From an uncultured Paenalcaligenes sp. (GTDB taxonomy: Bacteria > Pseudomonadota > Gammaproteobacteria > Burkholderiales > Burkholderiaceae_B): a DNA stretch of 48,793 nucleotides. Where the stretch lies: assembly GCA_947632305.1 (NCBI GenBank), contig CANROS010000003.1:1-48793 (forward strand), read 5' to 3'. The notes beneath the pieces are model-generated. The model was not told the origin of the DNA. It was given only the letters and a program-made list of their open reading frames with translations, and searched no databases. A program made the position numbers and the translations under genes. Shown here piece after piece: positions 1-9,644 of the stretch (the first letter of the stretch is position 1; every line of letters begins with the position of its first letter).

Positions 1-716
1 AAAATCCCTAAAGCACTGCCCACCATCACCGTAGGCATAATGGCCAAACCATCTAACCCATCCGTCAGGTTGACGGCATTACTTGAACCCACAATCACAA
101 ACCACGTCAAAGCGGCAAAGCCCACCACGCCCAAGGGATAACTAATGCTTTTAAAAAAGGGCACGATCAAATCGGCTTGGGTAGGCAAAGGCATACTAAA
201 ACCGCTCCACACCCATTCTTTAAATAATGGCCACAGCTCGGCGGTATCAGGAGCAGACACGGCAAAGGTGAGATAGACAGAGGCCACTACCCCAATTAAA
301 GCCTGCCAAAAAAACTTTTGGCGAGAGGACATGCCTTCAGGGTCTCGGTGCACCACTTTTTTATAGTCATCGGCCCAACCGATCCACCCAAAACCAAAGG
401 TCACCAATAAGACCACCCAAACAAATCGGTTTGTCCAGTCCGCCCATAAAATGGTGCTGATCCCGATGGATATCAATATCAGCACCCCACCCATGGTGGG
501 GGTGCCATTTTTTTGCAAATGGGACTCAGGCCCATATGTGCGCACCGCTTGACCAATTTTGAGTTCGGTCAAGCGTCGTATTACCCACGGACCACAACAT
601 AAACCAATCACCAACGAGGTCGCACACGCTAATACAGCGCGTAAAGTGATGTATTCAAAAACACCAAAAGCACGAATATGAGACTCAGCAAGCCAACGCG
701 CTAGCTCAAGAAGCAT
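1..716 (-). CDS. mraY: Phospho-N-acetylmuramoyl-pentapeptide-transferase MraY (partial, runs off left edge)
   Basis: Minus-strand ATG at 716 opens [30 protein letters not shown]; later [28 protein letters not shown]. Directly follows murE/F in dcw order and overlaps its stop by 11 nt. Not in the ORF track because no stop lies inside the window. Confidence 0.93.
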   Translation of the reverse strand, partial: MLLELARWLAESHIRAFGVFEYITLRAVLACATSLVIGLCCGPWVIRRLTELKIGQAVRTYGPESHLQKNGTPTMGGVLILISIGISTILWADWTNRFVWVVLLVTFGFGWIGWADDYKKVVHRDPEGMSSRQKFFWQALIGVVASVYLTFAVSAPDTAELWPLFKEWVWSGFSMPLPTQADLIVPFFKSISYPLGVVGFAALTWFVIVGSSNAVNLTDGLDGLAIMPTVMVGSALGI

Positions 717-3474
717 GGTGGCTCTCCAAGAAAGAAGCCTCTAGTGCTTTAACTACCCGCTCCATACGCGCACTGCGTGAGCCTTTAACCAAAGTCTGCG
801 CTGGCATTTCTTTTAAGAGTTGCTCAGTGAGCTCGTCTAGGGTGTCAAAGCTGCTTGCGCCTGCACCAAAAGCCTCCGCTGCTTTTTTCGCTTCTGTACC
901 ATGCACCAACAACACATCGATGCCTAAGTCTCGGGCATAAGCCCCGACCTCAGAGTGTACTGCCCCGCTATGAATGCCGACTTCGGCCATATTCCCCAAC
1001 ACCAACACTTTACGTCCTTTTAATTGTGCCAACACTTCGATGGCAACACGCACTGAATCAGGGTTGGCATTATAGCTGTCATCGATCAGCTGCACACCAT
1101 TGGGCAAATGTTTTACTTGCATGCGACCTGCTACGGCTTTAAAGGACTCTAGCCCTGCGACTATAGCCGCCAAAGGGGCTCCAGCTGCCGATGCACATGA
1201 AGCGGCAGCCAATGCATTACGTAGGTTGTGAACGCCTGGTACAGGCAAATGCACCTTGATGCCTTCGGAGCCAATCACTAGCCTAAACTGCGTGGATTCA
1301 GCCGCAGCATGGATATTTTCCGCTCGGACTACGGCGCCATCATTAAAGCCAAAACACTGCGTTTTTTTAGTACCTGCTAGCTCGTGCCAAAAGTCGGTAT
1401 AGGCATCATCCGCTGGGAACACCGCTACCCCGTGTTCGCCTAAGGCAGTTAACACCGCCCCATTTTCCGCCGCAACTGCATCCACGCTTTGCATGAATTC
1501 TTGGTGTTCGCGCTGCGCATTATTAATCAAGGCAATGGTGGGCGCGGCAATCTGAGCCAAGGGCAAGATTTCACCGGGGTGATTCATCCCCAACTCAAAC
1601 ACTGCAGCCTTATGCTGAGCGGTTAAGCGCAACACAGATAAAGGCACACCAATTTGATTATTCAAATTGCCTGCGGTCGCTAGAAACGGCTCTTTACCCC
1701 CTAACCAAGCGGTGAAAATAGCCGCAATCATTTCCTTGGTGGTGGTTTTACCATTACTGCCTGTCACAGCAACGACTGGTATGTTAAAACGACGACGCCA
1801 CAACGCCGCTACTTTGGTCAAAGCTACCTGCGTGTCACCTAAAACAAACTGAGGAATATCTACGTCTACCGCATGCTCAACCAAAGCCGCCACAGCGCCT
1901 TTGTCTTTGGCGGCCTGAACGTAATCATGGCCATCAAAGCTTTCCCCTTGTAAAGCCACAAATAATTGCCCGGGCTGTATCGTACGGGTATCAGTAGACA
2001 TACTTAAACCACGCAACCAAGTCAAAGCAAAACTGGCCCAATGACTGTCGTCAAAAACCAAACGTTGACCTTGTACCTCTTGGTAGGTTTCATGCCCTTT
2101 ACCCGCAATCAAGACAATATCATTGGGCTCGGCTACCCACAGAGTCTGCAGAATGGCTTTGGCTCGATCCAACTGCACCTCAGGAGTACGGGTCATGCCT
2201 TTTTGGATTTGTTCGATAATGCTTAGCGGATCTTCAGAGCGTGGGTTATCCGTGGTGATAACGACTTGATCCGCTAAACGATCGGCAATAGCCCCCATGA
2301 GGGGACGTTTGAGTTTGTCACGATCACCACCACACCCAAACACACACCAAATCTTGCCGCCACGTACCTGTGCGGTATCTCGTAAAGAAAGCAAAGCTCG
2401 CTCTAAGGCGTCCGGCGAATGGGCATAATCCACCACCGCTAAAGGCGCCGAACGATGAGCGCCTACGGCTAATGCTTTAACAATTTCCAATCGACCTGGT
2501 ACTGGACCTAAGGTAGCCATCAAACGGGCTGTTTTCGCAATAGGCCAACCTAAATCCAACAACACCGTCGCTACCAACAAAAGATTAGAGACGTTATGCT
2601 CACCTAATAAGCGCGTTAAGATCTGCGCAGTGCCATGGGCCTCGATCAAGTTAAAAACCTGACCATCTGCAGCGGTATGAATGTCATCAGCAAACAAATC
2701 CGCCTGGGCGTCTTGAGTGGAATAACTCAAGATACGTTGAGCTGTCGCCTCTGTGAGCAATTGTTTGCCAAACGCATCATCAAGATTAAGCACAGCCAAA
2801 CGTAAATTAGGCCATGTAAAGAGCCGACTTTTGGCTGCAGCATAGTTTGCTTCGGTATGGTGGTAGTCTAGGTGATCGTGCGATAGATTCGTTAGCGCCG
2901 CGATATCTATTTGCACCTGATCCAAACGACCTTGTTCCAAACCAATGGATGAGGCTTCCAGAGCGACCAAGTTGGCCCCTGCCGCCTGAATAGCCGCCAA
3001 ACTACGATGCATAGTCAACACATCAGGGGTAGTCAACACGCCACCCAGATTGGTGCCATCAGGCAACGTCACCCCTAAGGTGCCAATGGTGCCGCACGAT
3101 ACCCCTGAGTTATTTAGCATGGCAGCTAGCCATTGCACGCTGGAGGTCTTGCCATTGGTGCCGGTAATAGCAACCACCGTCATTTGCTCCGAAGGTCGGC
3201 CATACCATTCGTGCGCAATCGCTCCTAAGTGAGCTCGCAAATTAGGTACCACTAAACTAGGCACAGCGCTTTGCGTGGCTGTGCTGTCATCTTTTACTAC
3301 CGCCACCGCGCCTGCGGCAATTGCTTGCTGGATATAGTCATGGCCACTGCTCGCCTGACCCGCGCAAGCAAAAAACACATCACCTGGTTGAATGACTCGT
3401 GAATCCAAACACAAATGAGCTGTACTAAGAACGTGATTTTCTTTTAACCAATTAACAATATTTTTCGTGTTCAT
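706..3474 (-). CDS. murE-murF: Fused MurE-MurF: UDP-MurNAc-tripeptide synthetase / UDP-MurNAc-tripeptide-D-Ala-D-Ala ligase
   Basis: 922 aa single ORF; two Mur ligase P-loops (GTNGKTSS and GSNGKTTT), DNPRSEDP motif of DAP-adding MurE, second N-terminal domain [28 protein letters not shown] typical of MurF. Confidence 0.95.
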   Translation of the reverse strand: MNTKNIVNWLKENHVLSTAHLCLDSRVIQPGDVFFACAGQASSGHDYIQQAIAAGAVAVVKDDSTATQSAVPSLVVPNLRAHLGAIAHEWYGRPSEQMTVVAITGTNGKTSSVQWLAAMLNNSGVSCGTIGTLGVTLPDGTNLGGVLTTPDVLTMHRSLAAIQAAGANLVALEASSIGLEQGRLDQVQIDIAALTNLSHDHLDYHHTEANYAAAKSRLFTWPNLRLAVLNLDDAFGKQLLTEATAQRILSYSTQDAQADLFADDIHTAADGQVFNLIEAHGTAQILTRLLGEHNVSNLLLVATVLLDLGWPIAKTARLMATLGPVPGRLEIVKALAVGAHRSAPLAVVDYAHSPDALERALLSLRDTAQVRGGKIWCVFGCGGDRDKLKRPLMGAIADRLADQVVITTDNPRSEDPLSIIEQIQKGMTRTPEVQLDRAKAILQTLWVAEPNDIVLIAGKGHETYQEVQGQRLVFDDSHWASFALTWLRGLSMSTDTRTIQPGQLFVALQGESFDGHDYVQAAKDKGAVAALVEHAVDVDIPQFVLGDTQVALTKVAALWRRRFNIPVVAVTGSNGKTTTKEMIAAIFTAWLGGKEPFLATAGNLNNQIGVPLSVLRLTAQHKAAVFELGMNHPGEILPLAQIAAPTIALINNAQREHQEFMQSVDAVAAENGAVLTALGEHGVAVFPADDAYTDFWHELAGTKKTQCFGFNDGAVVRAENIHAAAESTQFRLVIGSEGIKVHLPVPGVHNLRNALAAASCASAAGAPLAAIVAGLESFKAVAGRMQVKHLPNGVQLIDDSYNANPDSVRVAIEVLAQLKGRKVLVLGNMAEVGIHSGAVHSEVGAYARDLGIDVLLVHGTEAKKAAEAFGAGASSFDTLDELTEQLLKEMPAQTLVKGSRSARMERVVKALEASFLESHHAS

Positions 3475-5213
3475 TATTGTCTTTTCTCCTGATCGGCGCC
3501 AAAGGCCACCAATGCATCCACCGGCTCATCCGGCTCAATTTCGAGGCGTCGTAAGCTATTTGCCACAATGTCAGCAAACACAGGAGCAGCTATTCGACCA
3601 CCATAATAATGTCCTTTGGGTTCATCAATACTCACAGCCACCACAATGCGTGGATTAGAGACAGGAGCAAAACCAACAAAAGATCCTCTGTATAACGATT
3701 TACTATATTTACCATCTACAATTTTTCGAGCAGTACCACTTTTACCCGCCACTCGGTACCCTTGAACCTGAGCCAAACGCGCCCCTTCGGGACCCGCGGC
3801 ATCTTCAAGCATATGACGCACGGCAAGTGCAACCTCAGGTCTAAAGACCTGGATGCTGGTGGGCTGCATGTCTCGTTTAATCAGGCTCAGCGACACCATA
3901 TCGCCATTACGAGCGAACACAGTAAAGGCTTGAGCCATTTGCATCAACGAAGCCGACAACCCATAACCGTAAGCCATCGTGGCGCGTTCTATAGGACGCC
4001 AGCGGTCCCACGGTCGTAACCGTCCGGCTACGGCTCCGGGAAAGCCAATCTGTGGGGCTCGACCAAAGCCCAACAGAGTGAATTTTTGCCACATTTCCTC
4101 GGAGGTCAGCATTTCAGAGATCATCGTCATGCCAATATTGCTAGAGCGACGGATGATGCCTGCGGCGTCTAGCACGCCATTATTTCGACTCACGTCACTA
4201 ATGGTGTGCCCCTGATAACGGTACTGACCATTGCCTGTATTGAACTTGGTATTTAGACCTATACGTTTAATATCCAAAGCCAAAGCCACGGTAAATGGTT
4301 TCATGGTCGAGCCTGGCTCAAAGGTGTCAGTCAAGGCTCGGTTACGCGTTAATTCGGGTCGAATGGTCTGACGCTGAGCAGGGTCATACGTAGGCAAATT
4401 AACTAAAGCCAAAATTTCGCCTGTTTGTACATCGGCCACTATCGCGCTAGCTGCTTTAGCATTGGTTTCCGTCATGGCTTTGTCTAAAGCCATAAACGTG
4501 TCGTACTGCATGCCGGCATCCAACGATAAATAGATATCCTGACCATGACTAGGTGGGATCACCTCAGCCACGTCCTCCAACACGCGCCCTAAACGATCGC
4601 GTAAGACTTTGCGTGACCCGGCCTGCCCTGCGAGATCGGCATTAAAAGCGAGCTCTACGCCTTCTTTGCCCTCGCCATCAATATCAGTAATCCCTACGAT
4701 TTGGGAAACCGTTTCCCCCTCGGGGTAGACCCTACGCAGTTCGTCTTTGGTGTGAATACCTGGCACCTTAAGGGCTAAAATTTGCTCGGCCACATCCAGT
4801 TCGACTTGGCGTTTCAAATAGGCAAATTCACGCCCACCCCGGCTAATTAAGCGTTTTACCTCTGAGAGAGGTAAATTTAAAATAGCACCCACCTCGCTTA
4901 ATTGTTTATCTGTGGCCCTAGCGCTGTCTTGGGGGTTAGCCCAAATGGCTTTGACCAACACAGATGAAGCCAAGACCACTTTACCGGAGCGATCAAAGAT
5001 TTTACCTCGAATTGCCGGCAAGCTTAGTTCTTGGTGATAACGTTTTTCCCCTTGGGCCTGCAGAAAATCTGTGTTGAGCCCTTGTAATTGTAAAGCACGC
5101 ACAATCAGGGCCCCAAAGGCCAACAGAATACAGAGCAAAACAAATCTAGCCCGCCATAGAGGAACACTAGTAGCGGGCTGTGATTTTCTAATTTTATGGT
5201 CGCGTGCGCTCAT
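3474..5213 (-). CDS. ftsI: Peptidoglycan D,D-transpeptidase FtsI (PBP3)
   Basis: 579 aa; STMK (SxxK), SSN and KSGT transpeptidase motifs; N-terminal TM segment; dcw position between ftsL and murE. Confidence 0.96.
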   Translation of the reverse strand: MSARDHKIRKSQPATSVPLWRARFVLLCILLAFGALIVRALQLQGLNTDFLQAQGEKRYHQELSLPAIRGKIFDRSGKVVLASSVLVKAIWANPQDSARATDKQLSEVGAILNLPLSEVKRLISRGGREFAYLKRQVELDVAEQILALKVPGIHTKDELRRVYPEGETVSQIVGITDIDGEGKEGVELAFNADLAGQAGSRKVLRDRLGRVLEDVAEVIPPSHGQDIYLSLDAGMQYDTFMALDKAMTETNAKAASAIVADVQTGEILALVNLPTYDPAQRQTIRPELTRNRALTDTFEPGSTMKPFTVALALDIKRIGLNTKFNTGNGQYRYQGHTISDVSRNNGVLDAAGIIRRSSNIGMTMISEMLTSEEMWQKFTLLGFGRAPQIGFPGAVAGRLRPWDRWRPIERATMAYGYGLSASLMQMAQAFTVFARNGDMVSLSLIKRDMQPTSIQVFRPEVALAVRHMLEDAAGPEGARLAQVQGYRVAGKSGTARKIVDGKYSKSLYRGSFVGFAPVSNPRIVVAVSIDEPKGHYYGGRIAAPVFADIVANSLRRLEIEPDEPVDALVAFGADQEKRQ

Positions 5214-5512
5214 GGCCGCCCCTCGCGGGGGACCAGCACAGACGGTCTACCAGGGATATACATAGTACGTGGCAGCTCGGCAGGTACTAGGTTGAGATCT
5301 TCTCGGGCTAGCTGAGTAATACGAGCATGACGGACCAACTCGGCTCGATCAGATTGCAAGTGACGCCAAGCAATATCCAGCTCTTGGGCTTGTAAGCCTA
5401 ATTGCTCACTTTTAATAAAAAGGGATCGAGAATGATAGCGAGTATTTACCAGACTAATGGCAGAGATCATAACCGCTATAACGAGTATGGGCACAGTAAT
5501 GCGAAAACTCAT
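5210..5512 (-). CDS. ftsL: Cell division protein FtsL
   Basis: 100 aa, single N-terminal TM then coiled-coil-like segment, located between rsmH and ftsI with 4-nt overlaps at both ends. Confidence 0.88.
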   Translation of the reverse strand: MSFRITVPILVIAVMISAISLVNTRYHSRSLFIKSEQLGLQAQELDIAWRHLQSDRAELVRHARITQLAREDLNLVPAELPRTMYIPGRPSVLVPREGRP

Positions 5513-6573
5513 CGCCGCCCTCCCCGTTTAAAGCTGCCCGCATTCGCCAAATAATCAACCGCATCCGTTAATTGACGCTGCCAATCGTCTGTTAAGGTGG
5601 CTTCTGTACGCTGCGCTACCCGCAGTACCGCGGAACGCGAACGCGTGTTAGCACCGATTTCATCTGAGTTCGGTAAAACGCGCCCTAGATTGTCTAACCA
5701 CGGTGCCGGCATATCGTGCGGCGCTATGGGCAAACGCGAATACTGCACCGCAGGATTCGCAGCTGCTGCAATAAACTGTTTAACAATACGGTCTTCTAGA
5801 GAGTGAAAACTAATTACCGCTAGACGACCCGCCGGTTTTAACAGCTCTAGAGTGCGCGGGAGCGCATCCGTAAGCTCCTGGAGCTCGCGGTTGAGGTAAA
5901 TCCGTATAGCCTGGAAGGTCCTGGTGGCTGGGTGATGATTCTTTTCCCGCGTGCGGACGGTGCCGGCGACCAACTCGGCGAGATCATACGTGGTGTGTAG
6001 CGGGCTGGATTCGCGGCGTGTTGTAATCGCCTTTGCAATCTGGAAAGCAAACCGTTCTTCGCCATAATCTGCGATGACCTCCTTAATTTCATTTTGGTCG
6101 GCCGTAGCCAACCATTCGGCGGCAGTTAAGCCTGTGGAATTGTTCATGCGCATGTCCAGAGGACCATCACGCATAAATGAAAAACCTCGCTCGGCATCAT
6201 CTAACTGGGGCGATGACACCCCTAAATCCATCATGACACCATCAATCTGATCTATACCCAAGTCCCGTAAACGGGTAGCTATGTTTTCAAAGCCATCGTG
6301 GCACACCACCACCCGAGGGTCTTCTTTTTGAAGCGCTAACGCAAAGCCAATCGCAGTGGGGTCTTTATCAAACACCACCAAACGCGCGCTAGGCGCTAAA
6401 AATTGCAATAAATAACGACTATGACCACCGCGGCCAAAAGTAGCATCCACAAAGATGCCCTCTACCAGCGGTAAAGTCGAATCGAGCACTGACCAGCGCT
6501 TTGAGGTGAAACGAGGCGCAATCAATGCGGAAACAGTTGCTTCCAATAAAACGGAACGATGTTTGAGTTCCAT
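5509..6573 (-). CDS. rsmH: 16S rRNA m4C1402 methyltransferase RsmH (MraW)
   Basis: HRSVLLEA N-terminus, VDATFGRGGHSRYLL SAM motif, MMDLGVSSPQLD, VISFHSLEDRIVKQF. Confidence 0.96.
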   Translation of the reverse strand: MELKHRSVLLEATVSALIAPRFTSKRWSVLDSTLPLVEGIFVDATFGRGGHSRYLLQFLAPSARLVVFDKDPTAIGFALALQKEDPRVVVCHDGFENIATRLRDLGIDQIDGVMMDLGVSSPQLDDAERGFSFMRDGPLDMRMNNSTGLTAAEWLATADQNEIKEVIADYGEERFAFQIAKAITTRRESSPLHTTYDLAELVAGTVRTREKNHHPATRTFQAIRIYLNRELQELTDALPRTLELLKPAGRLAVISFHSLEDRIVKQFIAAAANPAVQYSRLPIAPHDMPAPWLDNLGRVLPNSDEIGANTRSRSAVLRVAQRTEATLTDDWQRQLTDAVDYLANAGSFKRGGRR

Positions 6574-6585
6574 AAACGAGCCGAC

Positions 6586-7014
6586 TCAGAGTGAAAATTG
6601 TTCTAATGCCTCTGGCAACCCTTTTGCTAGATCTTCGGTTTGACGGGTCTCTAGTAACTGGGCATCCCAGAGCTCAAAATGACCGCCCAAACCTAAAAGC
6701 ATGGTGTTCTTTTGAAGACCCGCTGCTTGACGTAATTCGGGAGCGATTAAAATACGCCCGGCCGAATCAATTTCTACGTCTTGGGCGGAACCCAACATTA
6801 AACGTTGCAAGGCACGTGCGCTCATGGGCAGAGCCGCAATTTGCTCGCGCTTTTGTTCCCACAGAGATCGGGGATAAAGAATTAGGCAGCCATCTGGGTG
6901 TCGTGTAAGCGTGAGACGACCGTTCTCCTGGGCCATTAAGGCCGTACGGTGTCGCGTAGGAATGATCAGACGCCCCTTAGCATCTAGGCTAAGAGCACTG
7001 CTACCTTGATACAT
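6586..7014 (-). CDS. mraZ: Transcriptional regulator MraZ
   Basis: MYQGSSALSLDAKGRLIIPTRHR; first gene of dcw cluster. The track ORF starts at 7026 but MraZ proteins normally begin at the MxQG position (7014). Confidence 0.93.
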   Translation of the reverse strand: MYQGSSALSLDAKGRLIIPTRHRTALMAQENGRLTLTRHPDGCLILYPRSLWEQKREQIAALPMSARALQRLMLGSAQDVEIDSAGRILIAPELRQAAGLQKNTMLLGLGGHFELWDAQLLETRQTEDLAKGLPEALEQFSL

Positions 7015-7016
7015 GG

Positions 7017-7051
7017 CCCCATCCATTTACACTAAATCCCACTTTTTCCCA
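7017..7051 (-). promoter_or_regulatory. MraZ-box direct repeats
   Basis: Minus strand TGGGAAAAAG TGGGATTTAG TGTAAATGGA TGGGG: 10-nt-phased TGGGN units (two perfect at 7037-7051, third degenerate, fourth TGGGG next to the mraZ ATG). Matches the described MraZ operator pattern. Confidence 0.75.
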
Positions 7052-7079
7052 CTCTAAGCTATGCACGAGCGGTGGTCAA
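7051..7079 (-). promoter_or_regulatory. Putative sigma70 promoter of the mra/dcw cluster
   Basis: Minus strand TTGACC - 17 nt - TAGAGT (-35 at 7074-7079, -10 at 7051-7056), just upstream of mraZ. Confidence 0.6.
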
Positions 7080-7203
7080 GGCTCTAACTTCAGGTTTTGC
7101 AATGACAACAATCACTTAGGTTACATTTATAAATGAAAAAATTGCTCAAAAAAGCTAATAAATCAAGGTATTGCTCAGGAATATGAAAGGGCTTTATGAA
7201 AAC

Positions 7204-7233
7204 AAAAAACGCCCAACAAATAAATGCGGGCGT
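7204..7233 (-). terminator. Rho-independent terminator downstream of rnpB
   Basis: Minus strand ACGCCCGCATTTATTTGTTGGGCGTTTTTTG: ACGCCC/GGGCGT stem followed by T run. Confidence 0.75.
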
Positions 7234-7280
7234 CATACATATTACATTTAATAACATTTAGTCGGCGAGTACGCCGTAAA

Positions 7281-7683
7281 GAAAGTGGGACAGGTCTATA
7301 GGCCGGATTTTGTAAGCCCGAAGGCTGGCAATCATTCGTCTAGGCCCATGATTGCTCATGGGCTCGAGCCACCTACCCGCATACTCGAGCGAGCCGCCCT
7401 TTAGGTAATTAAACCCTTGTATGCCTATTTGATGTTGCTCCAGATAGAGGTTACCGCGTTTCACCCTGCATTGTTATAACTGAAAAATCAGTTAAACAGT
7501 ACGGAGATAGCCGTACCAGTGCATATATAATAGGATATGCCCCCAACGCAGTCTCGTCTCTGTGGCCCTAGTCCTTGGCTTGTCTTTAGACTCGCCAGAC
7601 GGCTGTTAGCCGCTATCTTGCTCTATGGAGTCCGGACCTTCCTCGTTAATAAATTAACGCGATTGCCCGACCTGCCCCACAGA
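7281..7683 (-). ncRNA. rnpB: RNase P RNA (bacterial class A)
   Basis: Minus strand has GAGGAAGGTCCGGACTCCATAGAGCAAGATAGC, AGGGTGAAACGCGGTAACCTC, GAGCAACATCAAATAGGCA, GGGTAGGTGGCTCGAGCC, GGCCTAGACGAATGATTG and ACAAAATCCGGCCTATAGACC, plus P1 closing pair GTGGGGCAGGTC/GACCTGTCCCAC. Ends approximate. Confidence 0.95.
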
Positions 7684-7686
7684 TAT

Positions 7687-7692
7687 ATTGTA
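7687..7692 (-). promoter_or_regulatory. Putative -10 element of rnpB promoter
   Basis: Minus strand TACAAT positioned 7 nt before the inferred rnpB 5' end (~7680). No convincing -35 seen. Confidence 0.45.
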
Positions 7693-7735
7693 CCCTGCGT
7701 AGGCTCCCACATTCATTTTTATTTTTTATTGGCCT

Positions 7736-9535
7736 ATGTCTATTCATTTAGTGACCCTGAACCGCGTCCAACTCGCCTTTGGCCACCATCCTTTATTGGA
7801 TAATGCCGACCTTATCATTCATGATAATGAGCGTTGTGGATTAATTGGACGAAATGGCACAGGCAAATCCTCACTGTTAAAACTCATTGATCAACGCCTC
7901 CAACCCGATGAAGGCGACATCATGTTCAAAAGCGGCCTTCGTGTGGCCACCGTAGAGCAAGAGCCAGAGCTACCTACCGACACCAGCATTTATGACTATT
8001 TATGTGGCGACTATGCCGAGACCGAAGATTGGCAACGCGTGGGGCGTGTTGGCGCCTTAATCGATCAACTCGGCTTAAACGGCGATGCCTTAACCAATGC
8101 GCTCTCTGGCGGTACCCGTAAACGGGTAGCACTGGCTAAAGCCATGGTGGATGAACCTGATTTATTGCTCTTAGACGAGCCCACCAACCACCTAGACTTC
8201 GATGGTATTCTCTGGCTAGAACAGCAACTCAAACAGTTTCGTGGCAGTATCATTGTCATTACCCATGACCGTGCTTTCTTGGACGCTGTGGCCACCCGTA
8301 TTATTGAACTGGATCGCGGTCAAATTTTCAGCTTTCCCGGTAACTTCTCTCGTTGGCAAGAACGTAAAGCCGAATGGCTTGAAACCGAAGCTCAACAAAA
8401 CGCCAAATTTGATAAGTTCTTAGCCCAAGAAGAAGTCTGGATACGCACTGGCGTACAAGCCCGTCGCACACGTGACGAAGGCAGAGTACGCCGCCTAGAA
8501 GCCTTACGTCGAGATCGTGCCGCCCGACGCGAGCGCAGTGGTAACGTCAACTTTGCTATTGCCGAAGGCAGAAAATCAGGTCGCATCGTGATTGAAGCCG
8601 AACACATTCAGCAACGCTACGATGACCAAGTCTTAATTGATGATTTTTCCACAGTCATTATGCGTGGTGACCGTCTTGGTTTCATTGGAGCCAACGGCGT
8701 CGGCAAGACCACTTTGCTACGCATTTTATTAGGTCTACAGCCCCCCACCAGTGGCCACATTAAACACGGTACCCAACTAACCATTGGTTACTTTGATCAA
8801 ATGCGCGCCAACTTAGATGAAAATGCGACCCTGGCAGAAACCATCAGCCCTGGCACCGAATGGATTGAAATCGGCGATCAACGCAAACACGTTATGAGCT
8901 ACCTAGAGGACTTCCTCTTTCCCGCTGCGCGAGCTCACTCTCCTGTCAAAACCTTATCGGGGGGCGAACGAGCACGCTTAGCCTTAGCTCGTATGTTTGC
9001 TCAACCCACCAATGTTTTGGTTTTAGACGAACCCACCAATGACTTAGATATCGAAACGCTAGAGCTACTAGAGCAATTACTGACTGAGTACAGCGGTACG
9101 GTCATGCTCGTTAGCCATGATAGGGCCTTTTTAAATAACGTCGTCACCCAAGTGGTCGCCGCGGAAGGCAATGGCAAGTGGGGAGAATACGTGGGGGGGT
9201 ATGACGACTGGCTGGCTCAACGCCCTGCACCCAGCAGCACCGCCAGCACGGCTCCTACTACCAGCGCTAAATCCAAAGTGGAACCCGCTACCACCCCTGC
9301 ACGTGCCACGCCCCCAGCTAAAAAACTGGCTCCTTGGGAGGAACGCGAATTGGCAGAGCTACCGGAAAAAATCGCCGCCATTGAAACCAAGCAAACCGAC
9401 CTAGCCCAACAACTGACTAACCCAGACCTTTATGCTGAGGGCAACGCCAAAGCTGAAGCCATTCATGCCGAGCTAGAGCTGCTAGAAACGCAACTACTCG
9501 AGCTATTCGAACGCTGGGAAGACTTAGAGCAATAA
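7736..9535 (+). CDS. uup: ABC-F family ATPase, Uup-like
   Basis: Two Walker A motifs (GRNGTGKSS, GANGVGKTT), two LSGG signatures (ALSGGTRKR, TLSGGERAR), DEPTNHLD/DEPTNDLD; C-terminal charged coiled coil after an S/T/A/P-rich linker. Confidence 0.9.
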   Translation: MSIHLVTLNRVQLAFGHHPLLDNADLIIHDNERCGLIGRNGTGKSSLLKLIDQRLQPDEGDIMFKSGLRVATVEQEPELPTDTSIYDYLCGDYAETEDWQRVGRVGALIDQLGLNGDALTNALSGGTRKRVALAKAMVDEPDLLLLDEPTNHLDFDGILWLEQQLKQFRGSIIVITHDRAFLDAVATRIIELDRGQIFSFPGNFSRWQERKAEWLETEAQQNAKFDKFLAQEEVWIRTGVQARRTRDEGRVRRLEALRRDRAARRERSGNVNFAIAEGRKSGRIVIEAEHIQQRYDDQVLIDDFSTVIMRGDRLGFIGANGVGKTTLLRILLGLQPPTSGHIKHGTQLTIGYFDQMRANLDENATLAETISPGTEWIEIGDQRKHVMSYLEDFLFPAARAHSPVKTLSGGERARLALARMFAQPTNVLVLDEPTNDLDIETLELLEQLLTEYSGTVMLVSHDRAFLNNVVTQVVAAEGNGKWGEYVGGYDDWLAQRPAPSSTASTAPTTSAKSKVEPATTPARATPPAKKLAPWEERELAELPEKIAAIETKQTDLAQQLTNPDLYAEGNAKAEAIHAELELLETQLLELFERWEDLEQ

Positions 9536-9580
9536 AGCCCTTAGTGTCCTAAACCCACGATCTGATCTCGCTCGACCAAT

Positions 9581-9624
9581 AAAAAATCATGGTGCGGTTA
9601 AACCTGCACCATGATTTTTTTATT
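9581..9624. terminator. Bidirectional terminator between uup and pyrC
   Basis: AAAAAATCATGGTGC-GGTTAAACCT-GCACCATGATTTTTTT: long perfect stem with A run before and T run after, between convergent genes. Confidence 0.85.
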
Positions 9625-9644
9625 TACCGCACCATAACAACAAT

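Noticed and set aside
7258-7464. 68 aa - strand ORF
   Set aside because: Lies within the RNase P RNA gene.
7537-7803. 88 aa + strand ORF
   Set aside because: Antisense to rnpB and overlapping the uup start in another frame.
9230-9320. Low-complexity S/T/A/P tract in uup
   Set aside because: Normal flexible linker before the Uup C-terminal coiled coil; not a repeat element.
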